5,917 bases of DNA from SLFT01 sp964493075 (GTDB lineage: Bacteria; Hydrogenedentota; Hydrogenedentia; Hydrogenedentales; CAITNO01). Positions 1 to 5,323 of this stretch are shown here, one piece after another. The stretch's first letter is position 1. The number at the start of each line of letters is the position of its first letter. Under the pieces are notes generated by a model. It did no database searches and was not told the DNA's origin. It was given only the letters and a program-made list of their open reading frames with translations. A program made the position numbers and the translations under genes. The stretch covers positions 1 through 5,917 of the forward strand of contig CAZBNU010000241.1 of assembly GCA_964493075.1 (NCBI GenBank), read 5' to 3'.

Positions 1-2246
1 AGCAGCATGGTGTGGGGATGTTTGCGGATGGCTTCGGAATGGGCGAGTTCGCCAATGAGACGCGCCACCTGGTGCCGTTCCTGCAAGGGTAACTGACCGT
101 AGGTTTCAGGACTGACAAAGATGAATCGGTCCACTACATCCGACCGGGGTTGCCCGATTACCGGCCCGGAAGAACGCATGATAATCCGGTCTTCGGGGAT
201 GTTTGTGGGCGGCGCCACGGATACGGCGTCTCCTTTCACCTGCAGGGGACGACATTGAACGATGTTGATGCAGTATTCCTCTTCGGACAGGAAGTTTCCG
301 GTGAACTCAATGTCCACGGGATAGTTATAGGCCTCCTGCAGCAGGTGCAGGCATTCGCGCATGTCCGCCACAAAAGAGGTATTTTCCAGCAGTTTGGTAA
401 AGTTGATGAACAGGGGGGATTGCGCGGGACGTCCCTGGTTGCGCATCTGCCGTTCCAATTCTGCGTCACGGGCGGTGAATAATTTCCAGGGGCGTTCTGT
501 GACATCCCAGGTGTGTTTCAGCACTTGCGAAAAATCCATACTGGCTAGATGGTTCGCGTTGAGATCGAGCAGATCCACTTTGCGTTGTGAATACTTGCGC
601 CCGGAAGCGCGTCCGCTTTCTGGGGTGCGCATGGGCGCGTTCAGCGCAACGATGCGGGTGTAGTCGTCATCGGAACGGTCCACAGCGCGGGTGCCCAGCC
701 CGAAGACCAACCGCAGCAGCCCGGCATGGGGATCAATGTCCTCATGCCACACGTAGGGGTTGAACGAGAAGCCAACGCCGGCAATATCCGGCGCAAATAG
801 GTCGCCCCGTTGCAGTCCTGACACGCGCTGGACAAGCAGGCCCATCTGCTCCTCGCGGTCGAGCAGGCCGTGGCATTTGCGGTAGGCCAGCGCCTGTTCG
901 CTCATAGCGCTGGCGTATACGGTGCGCACGGCGGACTTGAAGTCTTCCATGCGCTGTTGAAAGGAACCCTGATTCGCGCAGAACAGGCTCTCATATTTGC
1001 CTGCGAAAGAATTGCCGAAGTTATCTTCCAGCAGCGAACTCGATCGGACAATGATGGGGGAGCAGCCGAAGTAATCCAGCATCCGCGCCAATTCATCTTC
1101 CACTTCACGGGGAAACACGCCGGTGAGGATGCGACGACGCACTTGTTCCGCACCGTCAAGAAAATCATCGGCCATTTTCTGGCGACGCCGTATCCACCAG
1201 CAGCCGTTGCGCACCAGGTAGGTGTAGAACACGTCGGAGCCAATGTAGAAACTGTCGTGACCTTCCAAGAGTTCGCCCCAGTGCTCGCCGCCGCGTTGTT
1301 TGAGAATTGCCTGGGCGAGCAGCATGCCCACGGCCTTGCCGCCAATCATGCCGGTGCCGATGATGCGCCTTCCAATATCCAGCAGGTCTTCGAGATTCAG
1401 AAAGGTACGCGCCAGATTGAGCACGCGGTCATCGCGGGAGATGACCATGCGCAGCAGCCGCTCAAAAAGCATTTTGGATTCTTCGCTTTCCAAGGCTTCT
1501 GTCGGTCCCAAAAGCAATTCCTGTGCGTGCAGGAAGGTCTTGTTCCACACATCCAGCGGAATCACCGCGCAGCCAACCGCTGACGGCGGCGCGTAACGCA
1601 GTATCCGGGTGATTGTGTAACTCTCTGAGATAGGCGCAAAAGTACCTTCGCGCCACTGATGCAGGGTGTGCATGTTAGGCGAAAAACGCTGCTGTGTTTT
1701 GACCGGGCGAAGATAAATACTGTCCTGGTAGCCATAGACATCAATCATGACCTGCGCGGTTTCACGGATGGGCATGACCGCTTCGTTGGAGTGGCTGTCG
1801 CGCATCACAGCAAAGTACGCAAGGTCACCCCGGTCAAAGAGGTAAGGACAGGTGAGCATGAAGAAGTTGCAGAGCATTTGGTCGCTATACCAGGTCGCCG
1901 CCAGATTGGACAGCGAATCAAAAACGTAGTACGCGCCCCGCGGCGTGTTCTCAATGATGGTGTGGACTGCATCCAGAAAAGGCTCGAAACCGATTTCGGG
2001 ATCGAGGTCGTAGCGTTCCACTTTGCCGTCAAACATTTCCGGTTCAATGAGTGGCGGATGGTTGGCGTAGCGCAAATAAATGACCTTGCGGCCGGAATGC
2101 GCTCCATATTGGCAGTAAGGCACCACAAAAGCACGGTAGTCTTCAACGTGATCCACCCGCCATACTACATTGTCGCCTGCGATCAGGCCGCGCAACAGTT
2201 GGTCGAGTTCATCAAGTCCCGTGCTGAGTTTTTTCTCCGCTGACAC
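1..2246 (-). CDS. PEP/pyruvate-binding (PPDK N-terminal ATP-grasp) protein with degenerate KaiC-like N-terminus, 3' end outside window
   Basis: The frame is open from a GTG at 2246 to the left edge (748 codons plus 2 bases, no stop), so the C-terminus is missing. Residues 1-230 resemble a RecA/KaiC-like domain: STGLDELDQLLRG at 8-20 matches the KaiC entry motif, and YYVFDSLSNL at 106-115 resembles Walker B. Where a P-loop should follow, the sequence reads AGDNVVWRVDHVEDY, with no GxxxxGK[ST], so ATP binding there is doubtful. Residues about 293-670 match the ATP-grasp domain of PEP synthase and pyruvate phosphate dikinase: GGKAVGM (302-308), IVRSSSLLED (399-408), FAGKYES (414-420), LLVQRVSG (470-477), GVGFSFNP (490-497) and VQCRPLQ (663-669). 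No phosphohistidine swivel motif (TSHAA type) appears in the visible part. The family usually carries the name PEP/pyruvate-binding domain protein with no defined reaction. The GTG start is supported by AAAGGA 8 bases upstream; an upstream ATG at 2274 is out of frame and soon meets a stop. Family is secure, function unknown. Confidence 0.88.
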   Translation of the reverse strand, partial: MSAEKKLSTGLDELDQLLRGLIAGDNVVWRVDHVEDYRAFVVPYCQYGAHSGRKVIYLRYANHPPLIEPEMFDGKVERYDLDPEIGFEPFLDAVHTIIENTPRGAYYVFDSLSNLAATWYSDQMLCNFFMLTCPYLFDRGDLAYFAVMRDSHSNEAVMPIRETAQVMIDVYGYQDSIYLRPVKTQQRFSPNMHTLHQWREGTFAPISESYTITRILRYAPPSAVGCAVIPLDVWNKTFLHAQELLLGPTEALESEESKMLFERLLRMVISRDDRVLNLARTFLNLEDLLDIGRRIIGTGMIGGKAVGMLLAQAILKQRGGEHWGELLEGHDSFYIGSDVFYTYLVRNGCWWIRRRQKMADDFLDGAEQVRRRILTGVFPREVEDELARMLDYFGCSPIIVRSSSLLEDNFGNSFAGKYESLFCANQGSFQQRMEDFKSAVRTVYASAMSEQALAYRKCHGLLDREEQMGLLVQRVSGLQRGDLFAPDIAGVGFSFNPYVWHEDIDPHAGLLRLVFGLGTRAVDRSDDDYTRIVALNAPMRTPESGRASGRKYSQRKVDLLDLNANHLASMDFSQVLKHTWDVTERPWKLFTARDAELERQMRNQGRPAQSPLFINFTKLLENTSFVADMRECLHLLQEAYNYPVDIEFTGNFLSEEEYCINIVQCRPLQVKGDAVSVAPPTNIPEDRIIMRSSGPVIGQPRSDVVDRFIFVSPETYGQLPLQERHQVARLIGELAHSEAIRKHPHTML

Positions 2247-2254
2247 TGGCGTAT

Positions 2255-2260
2255 TCCTTT
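2255..2260 (-). promoter_or_regulatory. Ribosome binding site that decides the GTG start at 2246
   Basis: AAAGGA on the minus strand ends 8 bases before GTG at 2246. No in-frame ATG lies between this site and the hairpin upstream, so this site selects GTG as the start codon. Confidence 0.6.
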
Positions 2261-2265
2261 GCGCT

Positions 2266-2293
2266 GTTATGCATGGCTTTTGCTATTCATCAA
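2266..2293 (-). promoter_or_regulatory. Possible promoter for the PEP/pyruvate-binding gene
   Basis: On the minus strand TTGATG (2293-2288) and CATAAC (2271-2266) are separated by 16 bases. Each matches 4 of 6 bases of the sigma-70 consensus. It sits between the terminator and palindrome after gdhA and the GTG start, where a promoter is expected because gdhA has its own terminator. The resulting leader would be very short, about 15-20 bases. Weak by sequence alone; TATTAT at about 2298-2303 is an alternative -10. Confidence 0.3.
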
Positions 2294-2303
2294 CTATAAT
2301 AAT

Positions 2304-2350
2304 GACACTGTAGGCTGGGTGAAGCGTAGCGGCACCCAGCCTACAGTGTC
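2304..2350. repeat. REP-like long palindrome, 18-bp perfect stem with 11-base loop
   Basis: The arms 2304-2321 (GACACTGTAGGCTGGGTG) and 2333-2350 are exact reverse complements. The loop is AAGCGTAGCGG. From general knowledge, hairpins with a GTAGG-TGGGT arm and an AAGCG-AGCG loop occur as dispersed intergenic palindromes in many unrelated bacteria and resemble REP elements. Here it lies between the gdhA terminator and the next gene. No T-run follows either arm (CATTATTATAG on the minus side is only partly T-rich), so I do not call it a terminator, although it could protect the 3' end of a read-through transcript or attenuate transcription. Confidence 0.75.
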
Positions 2351-2375
2351 CAAACTTGAGTATTAAGATCAGAGT

Positions 2376-2419
2376 TCCAAAAGAAACAGCGTACCCGCTT
2401 GGTGGGCGGATACGCTGTT
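2376..2419 (-). terminator. Intrinsic terminator of gdhA
   Basis: Read on the minus strand, a stem of 14 pairs (2419-2406 with 2398-2385, including one T-G wobble) closes a 7-base loop, CCACCAA. It is followed directly by TCTTTTGGA. It begins 26 bases past the gdhA stop codon. The GC-rich upper stem and the downstream T-run are typical of rho-independent termination, though the T-run is short. Confidence 0.8.
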
Positions 2420-2445
2420 CTCTTATGCTGTTAGTAGAATCAGTC

Positions 2446-3786
2446 TTACACGACGCCCTGATCCAGCATGGCATCCGCAACCTTGACGAAGCCGGCAATG
2501 TTTGCGCCAGCAACGTAGTTGCCGGGCTTGCCGTAATCCGCCGCTGCGTCTGCCGCCTGCGTATGGATGGCCTTCATAATATCATAAAGTCGCTTGTCCA
2601 CTTCTTCCCGCGTCCAATTGGTGTGTTGCGCGTTCTGCGCCATTTCAAGACCAGACACGGCCACACCGCCTGCGTTGGCGGCTTTGCCGGGGCCGTATAA
2701 CACATTATTGGCCAGGAAAACATCCACGCCGTCGGGATCGGTGGGCATGTTCGCACCTTCGGACACAAGTTTGCAGCCTTGCTTTACAAGCAGCGCTGCA
2801 TCATCGCCATTAACTTCATTTTGTGTGGCGCTGGGGAATGCGGCATCGCAGGGAATGAACCAGGGGCGTTTTCCTTCGTGGAAGGTGGCGTTTTTGTAGC
2901 GGTCTGCATATTCTTTGATGCGGCTGCGATAGACATTTTTCAGTTCCATGATGTACGCCAATTTTTCCGTATCAATGCCATCCGGATCATGGATGGTGCC
3001 GTTGGAGTCGGACACCGAAACCGGCTTGGCGCCGAGCTCGATCAGTTTTTCAATGGTGTATTGCGCCACGTTGCCAGAACCGGAAACGGTGCAGACCTTG
3101 CCTTCAAAGTTTTCATCTTTGGTCGCCAGCATGTTTTCGGCAAAATACACCGAACCGTAGCCGGTGGCTTCAGGACGGATCAGGGAGCCGCCCCAGTTCA
3201 GCGCCTTGCCCGTAAGCACGCCGGTGAACTCGTTGCGCAGCCGCTTGTACTGTCCGAACATGTAGCCAATCTCACGTCCGCCCACGCCAATGTCGCCCGC
3301 AGGCACGTCGGTGTTTGGGCCGATGTGGCGTTGCAGTTCGGTCATGAAAGACTGGCAGAACCGCATGACTTCATTATTGGACTTTCCTTTTGGATCAAAA
3401 TCGGAGCCGCCTTTGCCGCCGCCCATGGGAAGGGTGGTCAGAGAATTCTTGAAGACCTGCTCAAAGGCCAGGAACTTGAGAATGCCGATGTAGACCGTGG
3501 GATGGAAGCGCAGCCCGCCTTTGTACGGGCCGATGGCGCTGTTAAACTCGATGCGGAAACCGCGGTTGACTTGAACCCGGCCTTTATCGTCGAACCAGGG
3601 AACGCGGAACATGATTGTACGCTCGGGTTCGGTGAGACGTTCCAGAATACGGTTTTCCTCGTATTCGGGGTGGCGTTCCATGACGGGTTCCAGCGCATCC
3701 AGCACTTCGCGAACCGCCTGGTGAAATTCCGGTTCGGCAGGATTCCTTTTTACCACCAGTTCATAGACATCTTGAATATACGACAC
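2446..3786 (-). CDS. gdhA: NADP-type glutamate dehydrogenase, complete
   Basis: This 446-residue protein catalyses reversible reductive amination of 2-oxoglutarate to glutamate in the cytoplasm, the direct route of ammonium assimilation. Its length matches the bacterial hexameric class (E. coli GdhA is 447). The Glu/Leu/Phe/Val dehydrogenase substrate domain comes first: GPYKGGLRFHP (86-96) with Lys89, PMGGGKGG (120-127) with catalytic Lys125, and DVPAGDIGVGG (160-170) with Asp165. These numbers coincide with the clostridial enzyme. TGKALNWGGS (192-201) is also typical. The Rossmann domain has GSGNVA (236-241); at the end of its second strand stands SDSNGT (259-264), as in NADP-specific enzymes, so I infer NADP(H) use in biosynthesis. 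SEGANMPTD (342-350) is family-typical. The start is GTG with AAGGAG six bases upstream. The gene appears monocistronic, with its own promoter and terminator. Confidence 0.97.
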   Translation of the reverse strand: MSYIQDVYELVVKRNPAEPEFHQAVREVLDALEPVMERHPEYEENRILERLTEPERTIMFRVPWFDDKGRVQVNRGFRIEFNSAIGPYKGGLRFHPTVYIGILKFLAFEQVFKNSLTTLPMGGGKGGSDFDPKGKSNNEVMRFCQSFMTELQRHIGPNTDVPAGDIGVGGREIGYMFGQYKRLRNEFTGVLTGKALNWGGSLIRPEATGYGSVYFAENMLATKDENFEGKVCTVSGSGNVAQYTIEKLIELGAKPVSVSDSNGTIHDPDGIDTEKLAYIMELKNVYRSRIKEYADRYKNATFHEGKRPWFIPCDAAFPSATQNEVNGDDAALLVKQGCKLVSEGANMPTDPDGVDVFLANNVLYGPGKAANAGGVAVSGLEMAQNAQHTNWTREEVDKRLYDIMKAIHTQAADAAADYGKPGNYVAGANIAGFVKVADAMLDQGVV

Positions 3787-3792
3787 AGTACT

Positions 3793-3798
3793 CTCCTT
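3793..3798 (-). promoter_or_regulatory. Ribosome binding site of gdhA
   Basis: AAGGAG on the minus strand ends six bases before GTG at 3786. It is a near-perfect Shine-Dalgarno match and fixes the non-ATG start. Confidence 0.85.
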
Positions 3799-3866
3799 GG
3801 CGACCTTACGGCGCGTGTTGTTAGGGAAAAGTCAGGGCGCACTACCATGTTGCGCTAGTCCATAAG

Positions 3867-3888
3867 AACCGGAATGTAACATCCGGTT
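3867..3888. promoter_or_regulatory. Palindrome at the predicted gdhA start point, possible operator
   Basis: On the minus strand the site reads AACCGG-ATGT-T-ACAT-T-CCGGTT. The arms 3867-3873 and 3882-3888 pair exactly over 7 bases. Allowing one bulged T, the symmetry extends to 10 bases per side. It begins about where transcription from the promoter at 3923-3895 would start, so it could be an operator or a hairpin at the 5' end of the mRNA. The position and symmetry are seen; the regulatory role is inferred and no regulator is identified. Confidence 0.45.
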
Positions 3889-3894
3889 TGACAT

Positions 3895-3923
3895 AGTGTA
3901 CCTGTTTTCGCTCAAAAAGTCAA
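3895..3923 (-). promoter_or_regulatory. Sigma-70-type promoter of gdhA
   Basis: On the minus strand TTGACT (3923-3918, 5 of 6 consensus) is followed after exactly 17 bases by TACACT (3900-3895, 4 of 6). The DNA just upstream is A/T-rich with T-tracts, which may act as an UP element. The predicted start near 3888 gives a leader of about 100 bases to the gdhA GTG. Confidence 0.65.
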
Positions 3924-4010
3924 AAAAATATCGAGTACCCATATAAACCCATAATATAAGGTCATTATTCAGTTTTACTGTCACACGTTTCAGCATGCCT
4001 AAGACGGGCT

Positions 4011-4041
4011 AATAAGAAAAGAACCGGCATATCTGCCGGTT
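4011..4041 (-). terminator. Probable intrinsic terminator of the suf-dehydrogenase unit
   Basis: An exact 8-bp inverted repeat, AACCGGCA and TGCCGGTT with loop GATA on the minus strand (4041-4022), is followed by CTTTTCTTATT. AAAAG just upstream (4051-4047) could pair with part of that T-rich tail. It lies about 135 bases past the dehydrogenase stop, which is rather far but has no gene between. Confidence 0.6.
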
Positions 4042-4080
4042 ATCATCTTTTGCTGTAACCAGATGGCCGCACCTTAAACC

Positions 4081-4120
4081 TCCGTGTCTGTCCGTGCCTG
4101 TCCGTGTAAATCCATGTCGC
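4081..4120. repeat. Degenerate 10-bp tandem repeat, four units
   Basis: The units on the plus strand are TCCGTGTCTG, TCCGTGCCTG, TCCGTGTAAA and TCCATGTCGC, in exact 10-base register. The first two differ at one base; the others share the TCCRTG core. Short CCGTG-rich runs like this are known to recur as dispersed intergenic sequences in several bacterial genomes, but I cannot assign a named family. It sits between the dehydrogenase stop and its probable terminator, so it would be transcribed. Confidence 0.6.
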
Positions 4121-4176
4121 TTCCCATGCGCTAACGCCTCCATCACAAAAAATCGCAGCATAATTACGGGTTTCTT

Positions 4177-5142
4177 TTAACTGATGCAGTTGGGCGGGCA
4201 ACCCCCGCCAAGGGCGGCGATGATGTTGTTGGCGGCGGTACATGCCATCGCATTGCGTGTTGCTACGGTCGCGCTTCCCAGGTGCGGCAACAGTACAACA
4301 TTTTCCTGCTGCAGTAATGCCTCATGCACCTGCGGTTCGCGTTCGTAGACATCAAGTCCGGCAGCAAAAATAATTCCCTGCTGAAGTGCAATGCAGAGGT
4401 CGCTTTCCTTGATTACAGGACCACGGGCAGTATTGACGACAACCGCTGTAGGCTTCATACGTCGGAACTCGGCAAGGGTGAAAGCGTGGCGGGTTTCCGG
4501 GGTTAGCGGACAGTGGATCGAAAGAACATCGGCTTCGCGAAGGAGGGTTTCCTTATCTACATAAGTGGCGTTGAGCGCGGCTTCCAGTGCCGCATCCAGC
4601 CGATGGGAGTCATGGTAGAGAACAGGCATGTCAAAGCCGCGTCCACGCCGTGCGACAGCCTGTCCAATGCGTCCCATGCCGAATATGCCCAGCGTCTGAC
4701 CATACAGACTTACACCAAGCAATTGCTGGGGCCCCCAGCCCCCCCAGAGGCCCTTGCGTAGAAAACGCTCTCCTTCCCCAACACGTCGCGCTGCGCTCAT
4801 AATCAGCGTCCACGCCAGATCGGCTGTCGCTTCGGTAAGTACGCCCGGCGTATTGGTGGCATAAATACCCCGCTGCTGCGCCGCCGCAATATCAATGTTG
4901 TCATATCCCACCGCAAAATTGGCAATAACCTTCAACTGCGGTCCGGCAGCATCCATTGCTTCGCCATCCATCCGGTCCGAAAGCATGGACATAATCCCCG
5001 AAACCCCGCGAATGTTTTCCAGCAACGCTTCCCGCGGCAGGGGACTATCCTGATGGGCCATCACAATATTTTCAGCCCCCAGCGCATCACTTAACACTTG
5101 TAGGCCAATTCCAGGTATGGGACGTGTAACGAAGACTTTCAT
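4177..5142 (-). CDS. D-2-hydroxyacid dehydrogenase, glyoxylate/hydroxypyruvate reductase-like
   Basis: This complete 321-residue cytoplasmic enzyme belongs to the D-isomer-specific 2-hydroxyacid dehydrogenase family. The N-terminal part contains VGYDNID (78-84). The Rossmann insert has GMGRIG (155-160). Asp178 in VLYHDSHR (174-181) lies at the end of the second Rossmann strand, where an acidic residue favours NAD(H) over NADP(H) and recalls bacterial glycerate dehydrogenases. The catalytic triad is visible: Arg240 in VVNTARGP, Glu269 in DVYEREP, and His287 in LLPHLGSA. By similarity it would reduce glyoxylate or hydroxypyruvate to glycolate or D-glycerate; the exact substrate cannot be read from the sequence. 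The ATG has AAGGGG seven bases upstream and lies 15 bases past the preceding suf stop, so the two genes are probably co-transcribed. The last residues (PPNCIS) end with the expected family tail. A diverged copy of its first 36 codons lies beyond the N gap. Confidence 0.93.
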   Translation of the reverse strand: MKVFVTRPIPGIGLQVLSDALGAENIVMAHQDSPLPREALLENIRGVSGIMSMLSDRMDGEAMDAAGPQLKVIANFAVGYDNIDIAAAQQRGIYATNTPGVLTEATADLAWTLIMSAARRVGEGERFLRKGLWGGWGPQQLLGVSLYGQTLGIFGMGRIGQAVARRGRGFDMPVLYHDSHRLDAALEAALNATYVDKETLLREADVLSIHCPLTPETRHAFTLAEFRRMKPTAVVVNTARGPVIKESDLCIALQQGIIFAAGLDVYEREPQVHEALLQQENVVLLPHLGSATVATRNAMACTAANNIIAALGGGCPPNCIS

Positions 5143-5149
5143 ATGATTT

Positions 5150-5155
5150 CCCCTT
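5150..5155 (-). promoter_or_regulatory. Ribosome binding site of the dehydrogenase
   Basis: AAGGGG on the minus strand, seven bases before ATG at 5142. In the second copy right of the gap the same spacer is two bases shorter and reads GGAAAAAGAAG, a poorer match. Confidence 0.6.
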
Positions 5156-5157
5156 CC

Positions 5158-5192
5158 TCAGGTCCATCGCGATTTTTTGCTGAGCAAGCCTT
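5158..5192 (-). CDS. 3' end of SufB/SufD family gene, left contig copy, truncated by the gap
   Basis: Eleven codons remain after the N run: GLLSKKSRWT and a TGA stop. The ten residues equal the C-terminus of the SufB/SufD protein at 5324-5917, although several bases differ. This is the same gene seen in a second, diverged copy; the rest is lost in the gap. It shows that the complete dehydrogenase also follows a suf gene directly. Confidence 0.8.
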
Positions 5193-5202
5193 NNNNNNNN
5201 NN
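5193..5202. other. Assembly gap (10 N)
   Basis: A run of ten undetermined bases. The round length suggests a scaffolding placeholder and not a measured distance. Sequence on both sides is homologous (see the duplicated junction), so order and distance across it should not be trusted. Confidence 0.97.
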
Positions 5203-5310
5203 CGGCAGGGGACTATCCTGATGGGCCATCACAATATTTTCAGCCCCCAGCGCATCGTTTAACACTTGTATGCCAACTTCAGGTATGGGCCGTGTAACGA
5301 AAACTTTCAT
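5203..5310 (-). CDS. N-terminal fragment of D-2-hydroxyacid dehydrogenase, right contig copy
   Basis: ATG at 5310 opens 36 codons that run into the N gap. The peptide differs from the start of the complete dehydrogenase at only four positions (11, 12, 14 and 19: E, V, I, N in place of G, I, L, S). It starts 13 bases after the stop of the SufB/SufD gene. It is either the same gene from another strain or, less likely, a tandem paralogue cut by the gap. It should not be counted as an extra gene. Confidence 0.8.
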
Positions 5311-5323
5311 GACTTCTTTTTCC

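Larger units (their letters stand above)
3787..4176. other. Intergenic region between the dehydrogenase and gdhA
   Basis: This is 390 bases with no convincing gene. From right to left it holds a 10-bp tandem repeat (4120-4081), a hairpin with T-rich tail (4041-4011), a palindromic GC-poor stretch rich in A and T (about 3985-3914) containing the -35 region of gdhA, the promoter (3923-3895), a palindrome at the expected start point (3888-3867), and a leader of about 100 bases before GTG. The leader also has a small inverted repeat, GCGCA at about 3855-3851 with TGCGC near 3841-3837, which could form a weak hairpin. I do not recognise a riboswitch. Confidence 0.6.

Noticed and set aside
870..2243. 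Two long plus-strand frames (870-1583 and 1659-2243)
   Set aside because: They lie opposite the PEP/pyruvate-binding gene, whose minus-strand frame is unbroken for 748 codons and carries clear ATP-grasp motifs.
2304..2350. Reading the long palindrome as the gdhA terminator
   Set aside because: A better terminator with a T-run lies closer to the gdhA stop at 2419-2376, and this palindrome has no clear T-run and a REP-like loop.
2779..3858. Open plus-strand frame of 359 codons opposite gdhA
   Set aside because: It is the antisense shadow of a well-conserved gdhA. Long antisense frames on glutamate dehydrogenase genes are a familiar annotation error, and no ribosome site or family motif is seen.
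4081..4120. CRISPR-like repeat
   Set aside because: The units are only 10 bases, directly adjacent with no spacers, and no cas gene is present.
4043..4243. Minus-strand frame of 66 codons crossing the end of the dehydrogenase
   Set aside because: It overlaps the conserved C-terminus of the dehydrogenase, runs through the 10-bp tandem repeat and the hairpin, and has no family resemblance. It is a repeat-driven chance frame.
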